DNA from: Leptospiraceae bacterium
GTDB lineage: Bacteria > Spirochaetota > Leptospiria > Leptospirales > Leptonemataceae
Assembly (NCBI GenBank): GCA_002717505.1
Contig: PBEB01000071.1
Span: forward strand, 1-64,000
DNA: 64,000 nucleotides
Direction: 5' to 3'
A program made the position numbers and the translations under genes. Shown here piece by piece: positions 1 through 7,641 of this stretch (the stretch's first letter is position 1; each line of letters starts with the position of its first letter). Below the pieces are notes generated by a model that made no database searches, had not been told where the DNA came from, and saw only the letters and a list, made by a program, of their open reading frames with translations.

Positions 1-55
1 CTGGTTATCATCTCAGGAAAACAAAAATTAACGGGGTTTTTCAGGACAGTCAGTT

Positions 56-394
56 ATGGAAATTTCCAGAAGAGAAAGCGGCGACATAGTCATTCTGGAT
101 GTAAACGGGGAGATCGATCTCTACAATGCACCAGAGATTAAAGAGCTGATCAATAAGCTCATTGAAGAGAAAAAGTATAATGTTGTAATCAATTTGGATC
201 GCGTATCCTACATTGACTCGTCCGGTATTGGAGCTCTGATCTCCAGTCTATCCAACCTGAAGAAATATCAGGGTGGACTGAAGATCACGAATGTATCCGG
301 GTCAGTAAGAAAGGTATTTGAGCTAACCAAGCTAACATCTTTCTTTGAAATCTATGATTCCGAGGCGGATGCACTGGCTGCATTCAAGTCTTGA
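56..394 (+). CDS. STAS-domain anti-sigma factor antagonist
   Basis: A 112-residue single STAS domain of the SpoIIAA/RsbV type, which binds or releases an anti-sigma factor according to whether a conserved serine is phosphorylated by the partner kinase. The protein opens with the usual beta strand (VILDVNGEIDLYNAP), and the phospho-acceptor region YIDSSGIGALIS is intact around residues 52-63, with D-S-S-G in the expected place. Length matches the family. No partner kinase or phosphatase lies beside it in this window, so which regulator it serves is unknown. It ends just before a stem-loop terminator and so is probably the last gene of a unit entering from the left. Confidence 0.93.
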   Translation: MEISRRESGDIVILDVNGEIDLYNAPEIKELINKLIEEKKYNVVINLDRVSYIDSSGIGALISSLSNLKKYQGGLKITNVSGSVRKVFELTKLTSFFEIYDSEADALAAFKS

Positions 395-430
395 TATCCC
401 GTTCGGGAAGATGGATCCCGTGAAGTAGAG

Positions 431-464
431 ATGGCCGGCTCCCCGAAAGTCGGCCATTTTATTT
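431..464 (+). terminator. Rho-independent terminator after STAS gene
   Basis: A 7-bp stem, ATGGCCG paired with CGGCCAT, is separated by a 13-nt loop and followed by a T-rich tract. It lies 36 nt after the STAS stop codon and before the ribosome binding site (GGAGG) of the LysM lipoprotein gene. Confidence 0.7.
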
Positions 465-496
465 AATGAGGATCCTGCAACTATCTGGAGGAACAA

Positions 497-1849
497 ATGG
501 GAAATATAGCAAGTTTTCTGAAGCCCGCAATTGTGGGCGCACTGGCGTTGTTCGTAATGCAATGCGCCAGCACAGCTCCTGTTAAGGAACTGAGCGATGC
601 TCGTCAGGAGATCGGTCTGGCGGAGCAAGAAGAGGCAGAAAAACATGCATCCGATGAGTTTGATGCGGCTGTTACCAGCCTGAAAGAAGCTCACGATCAA
701 CTGGCGGCTGGCGAGAACGATGCCGCAAAAGCTACGGCTCTGGCTGCGGATGCCACTGCCACCAAAGCTCGCCTCGATTCCGTAGGTCCTTATACAGCGG
801 ACATGGAAAAGAAAGCCGAGGAGCTGATTGCCAGCGCCGATGAGGCTTATGCCGAAAAATTGGCCACCGATGATTTCGAATCTGCCAGGCTATTGAAAGA
901 CAAAGGCGATGATGAGCATGCTAAAGCCAAAGATGCGAAAAGCAGCGCTGCCGATCAGGGTGATGCTGTAACAGCGGTTGAGTCAGGAAACATCCTGGAT
1001 CAATATCGCGTTGCTTATCAGAACTATCAGCAGTCGCAGGATGCAGCTGCGAAGGCAAGAGCAACCGCTCTGGCTCAGAAGGATCAACTGCTTTCCAGTC
1101 TCTCTGGTGCAGAGTCCATCCTGGAAAAAGCTCGCTCTTACGAAGCAGAAAAGACTGCTCCTGAAGAATACGCAGCGGCTCAAGATGAGATTCAAAATGC
1201 TCGTGATCTGATCAACGATGATATGCTGAAAGATGGAGCAATGTCCATCGAGAAGTCGGAAGAACTGGCTCGTGCTGCTCTGGAAGCCGCTCTGCCAGCC
1301 TATGCGAAGAAGCTGAAGGCCGAAGCTGATCTGGCTGTAGGCAGTGCAGACAAGCAATTTGCTGGATTCAAGCGCCGCGGAAGTCAGGCAGAAGTTCAGA
1401 GTGTGGCTGAGTTCCTGCGAGCTGCCAAAGAAGCTCTTACAGAAGCTGGTACTAACCTGAACGATGAGAACTATGAAGAGTCCATCGCCGAGTCCAAAGA
1501 AGCTCTGCGTCTGGCTCAAGTAGTTGCTGAAAAGACAGGCACAGCCATCGCTGAAAGAAATACTGAAGCCACTTCTGAAGGCTGGAAGAAGTACACCGTT
1601 AAGAAGCGTCGACCAGCAGATACTCTCTGTAGAATCTCCGGACTTCGTGAAAACTATGGAAATCCTTTTCTCTGGAAAAGAATCTATGACGCCAACAAGG
1701 ATAAGATCAAGAATCCAAACCTGATCTATCCTGGACAGGTATTCGACATTCCTCCTAAAACAGGTCCCATAACCAAACCTGAAAAGGAAGAAGTTGAAGA
1801 TATGGATTCTTCAGATTCCGACGACATGGATCGAGAGAACGTAGAATAA
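497..1849 (+). CDS. LysM-domain coiled-coil lipoprotein (LipL71/LruA-like)
   Basis: A 450-residue predicted lipoprotein. The signal sequence ends in the lipobox FVMQ-C, with the lipidated Cys at residue 23. Residues about 30-345 are Ala/Glu/Lys-rich helical segments likely to form coiled coils. A LysM domain follows at about 357-415 (YTVKKRRPADTLCRISG through NPNLIYPGQVFDIPP), and the tail is acidic. This order, lipobox then helical Ala-rich body then C-terminal LysM, matches Leptospira LipL71/LruA; the assignment is by pattern memory. LysM suggests binding to peptidoglycan, anchoring an outer-membrane or periplasmic lipoprotein to the wall. A GGAGG site lies 6 nt before the ATG. Terminators on both sides make it monocistronic. 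The uniform codon choice is consistent with high expression. Confidence 0.85.
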   Translation: MGNIASFLKPAIVGALALFVMQCASTAPVKELSDARQEIGLAEQEEAEKHASDEFDAAVTSLKEAHDQLAAGENDAAKATALAADATATKARLDSVGPYTADMEKKAEELIASADEAYAEKLATDDFESARLLKDKGDDEHAKAKDAKSSAADQGDAVTAVESGNILDQYRVAYQNYQQSQDAAAKARATALAQKDQLLSSLSGAESILEKARSYEAEKTAPEEYAAAQDEIQNARDLINDDMLKDGAMSIEKSEELARAALEAALPAYAKKLKAEADLAVGSADKQFAGFKRRGSQAEVQSVAEFLRAAKEALTEAGTNLNDENYEESIAESKEALRLAQVVAEKTGTAIAERNTEATSEGWKKYTVKKRRPADTLCRISGLRENYGNPFLWKRIYDANKDKIKNPNLIYPGQVFDIPPKTGPITKPEKEEVEDMDSSDSDDMDRENVE

Positions 1850-1916
1850 GGAATGATTCCGTCCCTTCGGACCCCGCAGATCTCAGGATCTGTAGCCGGC
1901 CATGCCGGAACACTGA

Positions 1917-1948
1917 AAGCCCTCCCTGCGGAGGGCTTTTTTGTTTTT
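1917..1948 (+). terminator. Rho-independent terminator after LysM lipoprotein
   Basis: A strong hairpin: AGCCCTCC paired with GGAGGGCT around a CTGC tetraloop, directly followed by TTTTTGTTTTT. It lies about 70 nt after the stop codon at 1849. Confidence 0.93.
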
Positions 1949-2015
1949 GAACGCTTCTCTCTATTTTCTCGTCGAATCACGGAGCCAGAATGCCGAAGGC
2001 AGCTTCTATTCAGGG

Positions 2016-2041
2016 CTATGGCGCCTGTTCAGGCCCCATAG
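2016..2041 (+). other. Stem-loop in intergenic region 1949-2137
   Basis: CTATGG-C-GCCT pairs with AGGC-C-CCATAG around a GTTC loop, with one C/C mismatch. There is no T tract, so it is not a standard terminator. The rest of the 1949-2137 gap shows nothing else recognisable. Confidence 0.4.
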
Positions 2042-2137
2042 AGCTCTGCTGATGGCATTTGAAATGGGCTCCTCTGGCCGGGTAGCGCTGGATCGGAGGC
2101 TCATTGGTCCGGAGGCCTACGGAGGTTCCATTAGAAT

Positions 2138-2297
2138 CCATGTTTCCCAGTATTTACACATTTCCGCTGCCAGCGGCACTGCCGGGCATCTGATATTCCA
2201 TGTTTCCCTGGATTTACATCATTGTGCTGCCTGCAGTGCAGCCGGGCACCTGATACTCCATGTTTTCCAGGATATACATAGTTGCTCTCCCTGTTCT
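2138..2297 (+). repeat. 60-nt tandem repeat of a gene start region with two short upstream ORFs
   Basis: Three copies begin with CCATGTTT at 2138, 2198 and 2258, exactly 60 nt apart. The first two copies are alike over most of their length; the third matches well for about 30 nt, then diverges into the lipoprotein signal sequence. The ATG in the third copy is the start of the 2260 gene. The ATGs at 2140 and 2200 are in the same frame and each open a 17-codon ORF closed by TGA (2140-2193 and 2200-2253), ending 6 nt before the next ATG. The peptides (MFPSIYTFPLPAALPGI and MFPWIYIIVLPAVQPGT) resemble the MFSRIYIVALPV start of the gene. A GGAGG stands 14 nt before the first ATG; the second and third ATG have no clear Shine-Dalgarno site. 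Confidence 0.85.
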
Positions 2298-3252
2298 TTG
2301 CCTGTCCTGCCTATCCTTCAAGGTGGATACCGAATACCGCGAGCTTCCAGATGTACTCATAAAAACTCATGAAACGAAGGAATTCTGGCTGAATCGATTC
2401 CAGACTGAGACGTATCTCGGTCCAGGTGAGACGATAACGGTAACCATAGAGTCCCAGAGTGTACATCGCCTGATTCGGTATGAAACATTTCTACAGGAAG
2501 GTGAGGCGATTCGGAGTGTAAAGCGAATCGAAGGCGGCGGCTATAAAGCCAGGGAACATGTATTCTTTGATTGGTCAAATTCCCAGGACGTGGATGGAGT
2601 TGGGCAATACGCCACAATCAACCTGCTTATGGCCCTGCCTACTGCAGGCCTGTCTCTCGTTGTAATGACCCTGGATCTGGCCAGCCTTCCCGTTCGCACT
2701 CTTGATTACAGTTATAGCAGGACGCGATCCTATCCACTGTGGCAGAGATTTCAGGTAGAGGATCGATTCGTCGATGGAGTTCTGGAATGTCCGGCTTTTG
2801 ATATCGAGATCGAAAATGGTCGCGGGACGATTACCCAGGCCATGCTGGTGGGTTCAGAGTGGCACTCTTTTCAGGAATGTGAGCTTCAGGGACAGGGCTA
2901 TGTATTCTTTTTAGATCTTTCACAGGTTAAAGAGCCAGACGGAACGAACCCGGAATGGCTGATGAGCATAGCTGCAAATCGACAGAAAGAGAGCCGCGAA
3001 GAGTTAAAGTCCACTCTGCTGAATGGACTGGAGCTTCTGAATGACCGAAATCACTTCGGACCGCACAGGCATTCTCTGATGCGCTATTGTGCCATGCTGA
3101 GTTCCTCCATCAATTTTCTGAATTCATCGAAGAAGGATTTTAAGCAACCACTGAATGAATTGTGCGCAGAGGAATCCAGGGGACCACGGCATGAAGGCGA
3201 ATTGAAGCGACCGGTACTGGAAATGCTTCAAATCCTGGGTGAAGCAAAATAA
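2260..3252 (+). CDS. Predicted lipoprotein of unknown function
   Basis: A 330-residue protein with a short N-terminal hydrophobic stretch and lipobox CLS-C at residues 14-17, so it is probably exported and lipidated. The rest is soluble-looking apart from one hydrophobic segment around residues 125-150 (INLLMALPTAGLSLVVMTLDLA), which could be a membrane segment or a buried helix. No domain was recognised. The start at 2260 is in the third copy of a 60-nt repeat and has no strong ribosome binding site, so translation may depend on upstream initiation. The next gene, another small lipoprotein, follows within 5 nt (or overlaps if a GTG start is used), which suggests a two-gene unit. Confidence 0.7.
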   Translation: MFSRIYIVALPVLCLSCLSFKVDTEYRELPDVLIKTHETKEFWLNRFQTETYLGPGETITVTIESQSVHRLIRYETFLQEGEAIRSVKRIEGGGYKAREHVFFDWSNSQDVDGVGQYATINLLMALPTAGLSLVVMTLDLASLPVRTLDYSYSRTRSYPLWQRFQVEDRFVDGVLECPAFDIEIENGRGTITQAMLVGSEWHSFQECELQGQGYVFFLDLSQVKEPDGTNPEWLMSIAANRQKESREELKSTLLNGLELLNDRNHFGPHRHSLMRYCAMLSSSINFLNSSKKDFKQPLNELCAEESRGPRHEGELKRPVLEMLQILGEAK

Positions 3253-3256
3253 TACT

Positions 3257-3775
3257 ATGAGATTCTGTGCAATGCATCCCTGGAGTCCGGCAAGGGTCTT
3301 TATCCGCAACGGATGGCTTGCCGTTCTTCTCTTCGCGGTGGCTGGCTGTTTTGGTCCGCCGGAAAGGGAACTGTACGAAGGCGATTTTCCCTGGCTGTAC
3401 ATTGGCGTATCCTGCGAAGAGCGGAGCTATTACTCAGGAATTCCGATCTGTCCGCACGGAGAACCAGATAACATTGTTTACAGTGGCTGGATTTTACATG
3501 GCGGCGAAAACACGGACGGGCAGTGTGGAAACCTGGACCGTCAACCTTATGGTGCCGTTCTTGCGCTGGATGTATTTCTCAACCCTGGCCTGATCCATTC
3601 GTCCTATTACGATGCGGCAGAATGCGTTTTACAGCATACTAAAAGCAAGATCATTCATTGCGAAGAGGATTGGGGAAAGTGCGCCTGTCTGTATTCATTT
3701 GAATTTCAAAGTCGCGCCGCGATGAAAATCGTTATTCCTGACTGTATGCTGAATCATCCGCCTACGAATCATTAG
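3257..3775 (+). CDS. Small predicted lipoprotein, unknown function
   Basis: About 172 residues. A hydrophobic signal segment (GWLAVLLFAVAGC) ends in lipobox AVAG-C, followed by a Cys-rich mature part in which several cysteines (in SCEERSYY, PICPHG, QCGN, AECV, IIHCEE, KCACLY and DCML) could form disulfides. No family was recognised. The start is uncertain: ATG at 3257 gives a 31-residue signal peptide, while a GTG at 3239 would overlap the upstream stop, and neither has a clear Shine-Dalgarno site. It is probably co-transcribed with the 2260 lipoprotein. Confidence 0.6.
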   Translation: MRFCAMHPWSPARVFIRNGWLAVLLFAVAGCFGPPERELYEGDFPWLYIGVSCEERSYYSGIPICPHGEPDNIVYSGWILHGGENTDGQCGNLDRQPYGAVLALDVFLNPGLIHSSYYDAAECVLQHTKSKIIHCEEDWGKCACLYSFEFQSRAAMKIVIPDCMLNHPPTNH

Positions 3776-4340
3776 CAAGGTCAAGATCTTCGGTGCCTGT
3801 GGTCTCCTCCTTTCGAGTGGATATTCCTGCTACCATAGCCCCTTACGTTGGGAGATAACACTCCAACCAGACGTACTCGCATTTATGCAGAGATCTGTAT
3901 GGCAAACACCGTGCATTGCTTTCGGTAGCAGTGCAGAACGGTCTTAACTGCGGAAGCAAGATTCGATCCCTGAGACGGCCAGTTGCACCCTAGGATCAGC
4001 AGGAGAATTTTGGTTCGCAAACACAAAAAACTGGCTTCATAGGTCCCTCTGGGTACCTAGCTTCTGGGAGGACACCATATGGGCTAGACTTCCAGCTTAA
4101 TGCGGACCCAGCAGGCTCTGGGTTGGCCTTGGATTGCGGCCCGTAATGTGCGTCGGTATCATACTCACCCTTCGTCTCAGTGGCGGCATAGATCGGCGGA
4201 TCCGCTTCCTGGGATTCTTCGTCGTTTAATTAGGGTTCTTGCATAGTATGAGGACCGCCGATTCTACATTATCCCGGTATAGAGTCCCCAAAAATCGATT
4301 GGTTGACCGGGTAGGGGTGTTAAAAAATGTAAAAAAAAGC
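3776..4340. other. Long gap left of accessory module; possible gene remnant
   Basis: About 560 bases without a convincing gene. Frame 3753-3944 (+) reads through a lipoprotein-like signal (KIFGACGLLLSSGYSC) and about 40 further residues to a TAA, but no ATG, GTG or TTG precedes the signal, so it may be the remnant of a lipoprotein gene. The rest has stops in all frames and no repeats, RNA genes or mobile-element ends that I could see. Confidence 0.4.
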
Positions 4341-4369
4341 TTGCGATTCTTCCGAATAGAGGGACATAA
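4341..4369 (+). promoter_or_regulatory. Candidate sigma-70-type promoter of accessory module
   Basis: TTGCGA at 4341-4346, a 17-nt spacer and ACATAA at 4364-4369, 27 nt before the ATG at 4397. The six-G run at 4385-4390 can serve as ribosome binding site with 6-nt spacing. Matches to the consensus are partial. Confidence 0.35.
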
Positions 4370-4396
4370 CAAGCGAGTCAGAATGGGGGGTAGGTT

Positions 4397-4612
4397 ATGG
4401 AGATAATTGGATCAGCTTTGCTCGGTGCATTATTTGGTTTTTTACTCTCTACTGGAATTGTCACTAGTCGAGTAGCAAAAAAGGAAGTCGAGAAATCCAG
4501 CGAAGAAGCCAAAAGAGAGCAGACGCGAGTGCTATATGAAAACAGGCAACTCCTCAATCACGCAATCCGAGAGCACCGAGCCTCCGAAAAGAAAGCTGTG
4601 GCAAGGGGTTAA
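4397..4612 (+). CDS. Small single-pass membrane protein with charged helical tail
   Basis: A 71-residue protein: one predicted transmembrane helix at residues 4-24 (glycine- and leucine-rich), then a strongly charged Lys/Glu/Arg helix at about 28-68 that could form a coiled coil. It resembles small bitopic partner proteins in form only; no family is recognised. Its last 77 nt overlap the start of the following 342-residue membrane protein in another reading frame, so the two are likely translated from one message and may act together. Codon use is richer in TTA, ATA and AGA than in flanking genes, which suggests acquisition from elsewhere. Confidence 0.6.
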   Translation: MEIIGSALLGALFGFLLSTGIVTSRVAKKEVEKSSEEAKREQTRVLYENRQLLNHAIREHRASEKKAVARG

Positions 4613-5564
4613 GGCTACCTTTGCCAAAGCAAAGACTTTCGTCAACAACAACGGGCTGATAAGTAGCTTTCTAGCAACGGCCTTATGGGCCTTCATTACC
4701 CTTTTTTTTGGGGCTTTTGGAACGGTCTTCGAAGAGACGGTTCGGGAAAGTTATGAGTGGCAATTTGGGTTAATCGTCTGTGCTTTTGCGTCCTTCATAG
4801 TCATTGTAATTAGCGTTTACTATATCTTGGCCGCAATGGACAGGAAGTCCATACGCTTAGATTTAGGAGCGGCCCTGCGCCGACTTGAAAGCCATAATGA
4901 ACTCGGCTTAGTGTCCATCTGGGGAAACGAATCCGCCGAGCATATTGATCAAAACTATCAGGAAATGCGGGAGATAATTGAGACGGTGGCTGACCGAAAG
5001 CTTGACCTTCTTTTTACAACCGGCTACGAAGCGATGAGCATGGACGCGGAACATGAAACGGTTCCTTTCAAAAACCTTTTTTCGGAAAGGAATGACGGAA
5101 ATCCTAGAAAGGCGGTACTACATGACCTTGTTCAGGGCCTCCGCGGGCCAGTTCGGGTCTTGTTGCTAAATCCCTTATCTAAGACTGCCCAGGACCGGGG
5201 AAGAGAAGTCATAACCGATGGTCCGATGTATCAGCAACTTATTTATCGTACTGTCGCCTTCTTAGAATTGGCGAAAAGCAAGAATAGAAGCCTCTATCTT
5301 GAGTTTGGCTTTTACAGCCAGAAACCTGTGTGGAATGTCGTAAAGAACGATACGGTCACGTTCGTCCAGCCGGTCTCACCGCAGAGAACTGCTAGGCTGA
5401 ATACTTGGCTCTGTTTCGCAAATAATAATTTTGGCATTACGGAAGGCTTCAACACTCTTTTTGAAAAAAAATGGGAAGAGAGAACGTTAGAGAAGCTCGA
5501 TTCGCCTGAATTTCGCGAAAACGTGGATAGGATAAAGAGCGAAATTGAAGCGAAGATGAAGTAA
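4536..5564 (+). CDS. Two-TM protein with C-terminal DUF5919/PLD-like domain
   Basis: A 342-residue protein. Residues 1-40 are basic and soluble, transmembrane helices lie at about 41-61 and 77-100, and a cytoplasmic helical linker at about 105-150 leads to an alpha/beta domain at about 150-330. The pattern RGPVRVLLLNP, then a helix ending TVAFLELAK, then VWNVVKNDTVTFVQPV and FEKKWEE resembles the phospholipase-D-like DUF5919 class, without HKxxxxD catalytic motifs. Such domains are thought to sense ligands or act as effectors; the specific role here is inference. The gene overlaps the 71-residue membrane ORF by 77 nt and sits alone in a gene-poor patch with unlike codon use. No nuclease, kinase or nucleotide cyclase partner is adjacent. 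A start downstream of 4536 would lose transmembrane helix 1. Confidence 0.7.
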   Translation: MKTGNSSITQSESTEPPKRKLWQGVKATFAKAKTFVNNNGLISSFLATALWAFITLFFGAFGTVFEETVRESYEWQFGLIVCAFASFIVIVISVYYILAAMDRKSIRLDLGAALRRLESHNELGLVSIWGNESAEHIDQNYQEMREIIETVADRKLDLLFTTGYEAMSMDAEHETVPFKNLFSERNDGNPRKAVLHDLVQGLRGPVRVLLLNPLSKTAQDRGREVITDGPMYQQLIYRTVAFLELAKSKNRSLYLEFGFYSQKPVWNVVKNDTVTFVQPVSPQRTARLNTWLCFANNNFGITEGFNTLFEKKWEERTLEKLDSPEFRENVDRIKSEIEAKMK

Positions 5565-6216
5565 TTGGTTCATTCTGGCCGTGGGCTCTTCAACCCATCA
5601 TAACCCATATCTCTCAAGGGTATATCATATGCCCAATTCTAAATCCTAGCCTCCCGCGGCTCTCTATCTCTGGCTTTCATGGTTGTTATTCGGAGTTTCC
5701 CATGGTCTGGATATCTCTACGCCGGGATTTCTCGGATCGAGGGACATCCAGTATTAGGGATTCCGGACGATCCGTGCGGCGATAGGGGAATACGTTAGGC
5801 CGCTGAGAGTGCAAGGCGGTATCATCCAGTCGCAAGAGAAGGCCAGTCGGTGCCAATGGTTACGAGGCCCGAATGATCTTAGTCTCTTTGTCATATGTAT
5901 GATTGATGCCTAAAAATCCTAGGTGTCATTTGATACTCTGAGGTCCTGATGAACTCCTAGGGTAACCAGCGAGAGTCCAGATGACTTCGTATTGGACTCT
6001 ATTCCAGACAAAGGCTTACAACCATGGCAGTGGAAATTTGTGCGCAGTCTTGTAGCAATATCAGAGGAGCATGATTCCATCGGGCGTAACGGGCGTTAGT
6101 CCTGCAAAAATCCTCTTGAAAGACCGGCGGTGGGTCTGATTTTTTCGTGAGTACGAGACCCGTTTTTTTCAACCCGATTCGGTTCCATTTGTCCTATCAC
6201 AGACTGGAGAATTCTC
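5565..6216. other. Long non-coding stretch right of accessory module
   Basis: About 650 bases with no convincing ORF, RNA gene or repeat. Near the right end, AGACC-ggcggtg-GGTCT (6121-6137) followed by six T residues at 6140-6145 may be a weak terminator. GGAG with 7-nt spacing before 6217 is the ribosome binding site of the cyclopropane synthase gene. Together with 3776-4396 this leaves the two-gene module isolated in over 1.2 kb of apparently empty DNA, unusual for this compact genome. Confidence 0.5.
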
Positions 6217-7641
6217 ATGAAGAAAGCATTCATTGAACTACTAAATCGAACAGAATTTCCTCTGCCTTATCGCATCGAATTCCATGACGGCGAGATCTAC
6301 GAGCATAATAGTTCCGGCATGCTGGATGGTCCAACAGCATTCTGGCGGAATCGGAAGTTTCGCGGGCCGGCATTTGTAATGCGATTCAAGGTTCCAGGTG
6401 CACTGGAAGATGTTCTGCGCCGAGGAAGCATGGGATTCGGGGAATCCTATATGGACGGGGATATCGACATTGAAGGAGATTTACAGGAGCTTCAGCATCT
6501 CAGTGTTTATCTGGGAGTAGGGGGGCTGCATCCCAGTCCAGTGGAAGTAATAAAATTCTTTTTCCGTCTCATTCAAACTCATCCTACGCGCAAGAGAGCG
6601 CGAAGGAACATTTCGCACCATTATGATCTGGGCAATGATTTCTACTCTCTGTGGCTCGACGAAAGGATGCAGTACACCTGTGCCTACTTTGAACATCCCT
6701 CCAATACCCTGGAAAAAGCTCAAAAGCAGAAGCTGGATCTGGTCTGTAGAAAGCTACGATTGCAGCCGGGAGAGACGATCGTGGAGGCCGGTTGTGGCTG
6801 GGGAGGCCTGGGTCTGCATATGGCGCGAAACTACGGCGCACGAGTTCGGTCATTTAACATTTCTCAGGAACAGGTAGAATACGCCCGGGCCCAGGCTAAA
6901 AAGGAAGGAATTCCCCATAGTCAACTGGAGTACGTATTGGAGGATTATCGCGCCATAGGCGATGAACAAAGGAAATACGACAAATTTGTATCCATCGGAA
7001 TGCTGGAGCATGTTGGATTGAAAAACTATCGTAAGTTCTATGATATGATCTACAATGCACTGCCTGAAAGGGGGATGGCTCTGGTTCATAGCATTGGTCG
7101 AGTCTGGAGCCAGAAGACGGACCCCTGGCTGGAGAAGTATATCTTTCCGGGAGGTCGAATTCCCTCGCATGCAGAGATGTTTGCGCCCATTGAAGAGAAA
7201 GGTCGACCCTTCTTCGTGGCCGATATGGAAAACCTGAGATATCACTATGCCCTGACGCTGGACCATTGGTCCAGACGCTTTGAAAAGAATTTAGATTGGA
7301 TTCGAAGTCAATATGGCGAACCCTTTGTGCGAATGTTTCGTATGTATTTAAGAGGATCCGCCGCGGCCTTTCGGTATGGAGGAATTACCCTGGTTCAGTT
7401 GCTTTTGCATAAAGGTTATATAAACGATGCTCCGCTGACGAGACACCATTTCCTGGGTCTGGAATCTCCCTGGTCCGGAGATACTCTTCCTGCAGGATTA
7501 CATGCCAGTCGAAACGGAAAGAACGGCAAACGTAGCAATAGCGCTGCACGAAAACCGAAAACTACCAGGACTTCGGATAGCAACGGAAAGCCAGCCGTGA
7601 GCAAAAAGCGAGCCCGGGCTGGCACAGGAAAAAGGAGTTAA
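6217..7641 (+). CDS. cfa: Cyclopropane-fatty-acyl-phospholipid synthase family methyltransferase
   Basis: A SAM-dependent methyltransferase that adds a methylene (or methyl) group across the double bond of unsaturated acyl chains in membrane phospholipids. The N-terminal part (1-110) is the lipid-binding region typical of the family. The conserved NISHHYDLGNDFY segment is at 131-143, MQYTCAYF at 151-158, and the SAM-binding loop EAGCGWGGLG at 190-199; SIGMLEHVG and a C-terminal YRYGGITLVQL-like stretch also fit. The last 45 residues form a Lys/Arg/Ser-rich tail absent from typical Cfa and reminiscent of histone-like tails. The start is supported by GGAG 7 nt upstream. Its stop overlaps the start of the next gene (TAATG), indicating coupled translation with an FAD reductase. 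Confidence 0.9.
   Translation: MKKAFIELLNRTEFPLPYRIEFHDGEIYEHNSSGMLDGPTAFWRNRKFRGPAFVMRFKVPGALEDVLRRGSMGFGESYMDGDIDIEGDLQELQHLSVYLGVGGLHPSPVEVIKFFFRLIQTHPTRKRARRNISHHYDLGNDFYSLWLDERMQYTCAYFEHPSNTLEKAQKQKLDLVCRKLRLQPGETIVEAGCGWGGLGLHMARNYGARVRSFNISQEQVEYARAQAKKEGIPHSQLEYVLEDYRAIGDEQRKYDKFVSIGMLEHVGLKNYRKFYDMIYNALPERGMALVHSIGRVWSQKTDPWLEKYIFPGGRIPSHAEMFAPIEEKGRPFFVADMENLRYHYALTLDHWSRRFEKNLDWIRSQYGEPFVRMFRMYLRGSAAAFRYGGITLVQLLLHKGYINDAPLTRHHFLGLESPWSGDTLPAGLHASRNGKNGKRSNSAARKPKTTRTSDSNGKPAVSKKRARAGTGKRS

Noticed and set aside
332..700. 122-residue minus-strand ORF opposite the STAS/LysM genes
   Set aside because: Antisense to two strong genes and across a terminator.
1941..2372. 143-residue ORF across the 60-nt repeats
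   Set aside because: Its repeated peptide pattern comes from the DNA repeat read in the wrong frame; it overlaps the lipoprotein start and has no ribosome site.
3776..6216. Prophage or transposon borders around the accessory module
   Set aside because: No integrase, transposase, tRNA target or matching direct/inverted terminal repeats were found by eye on either side.
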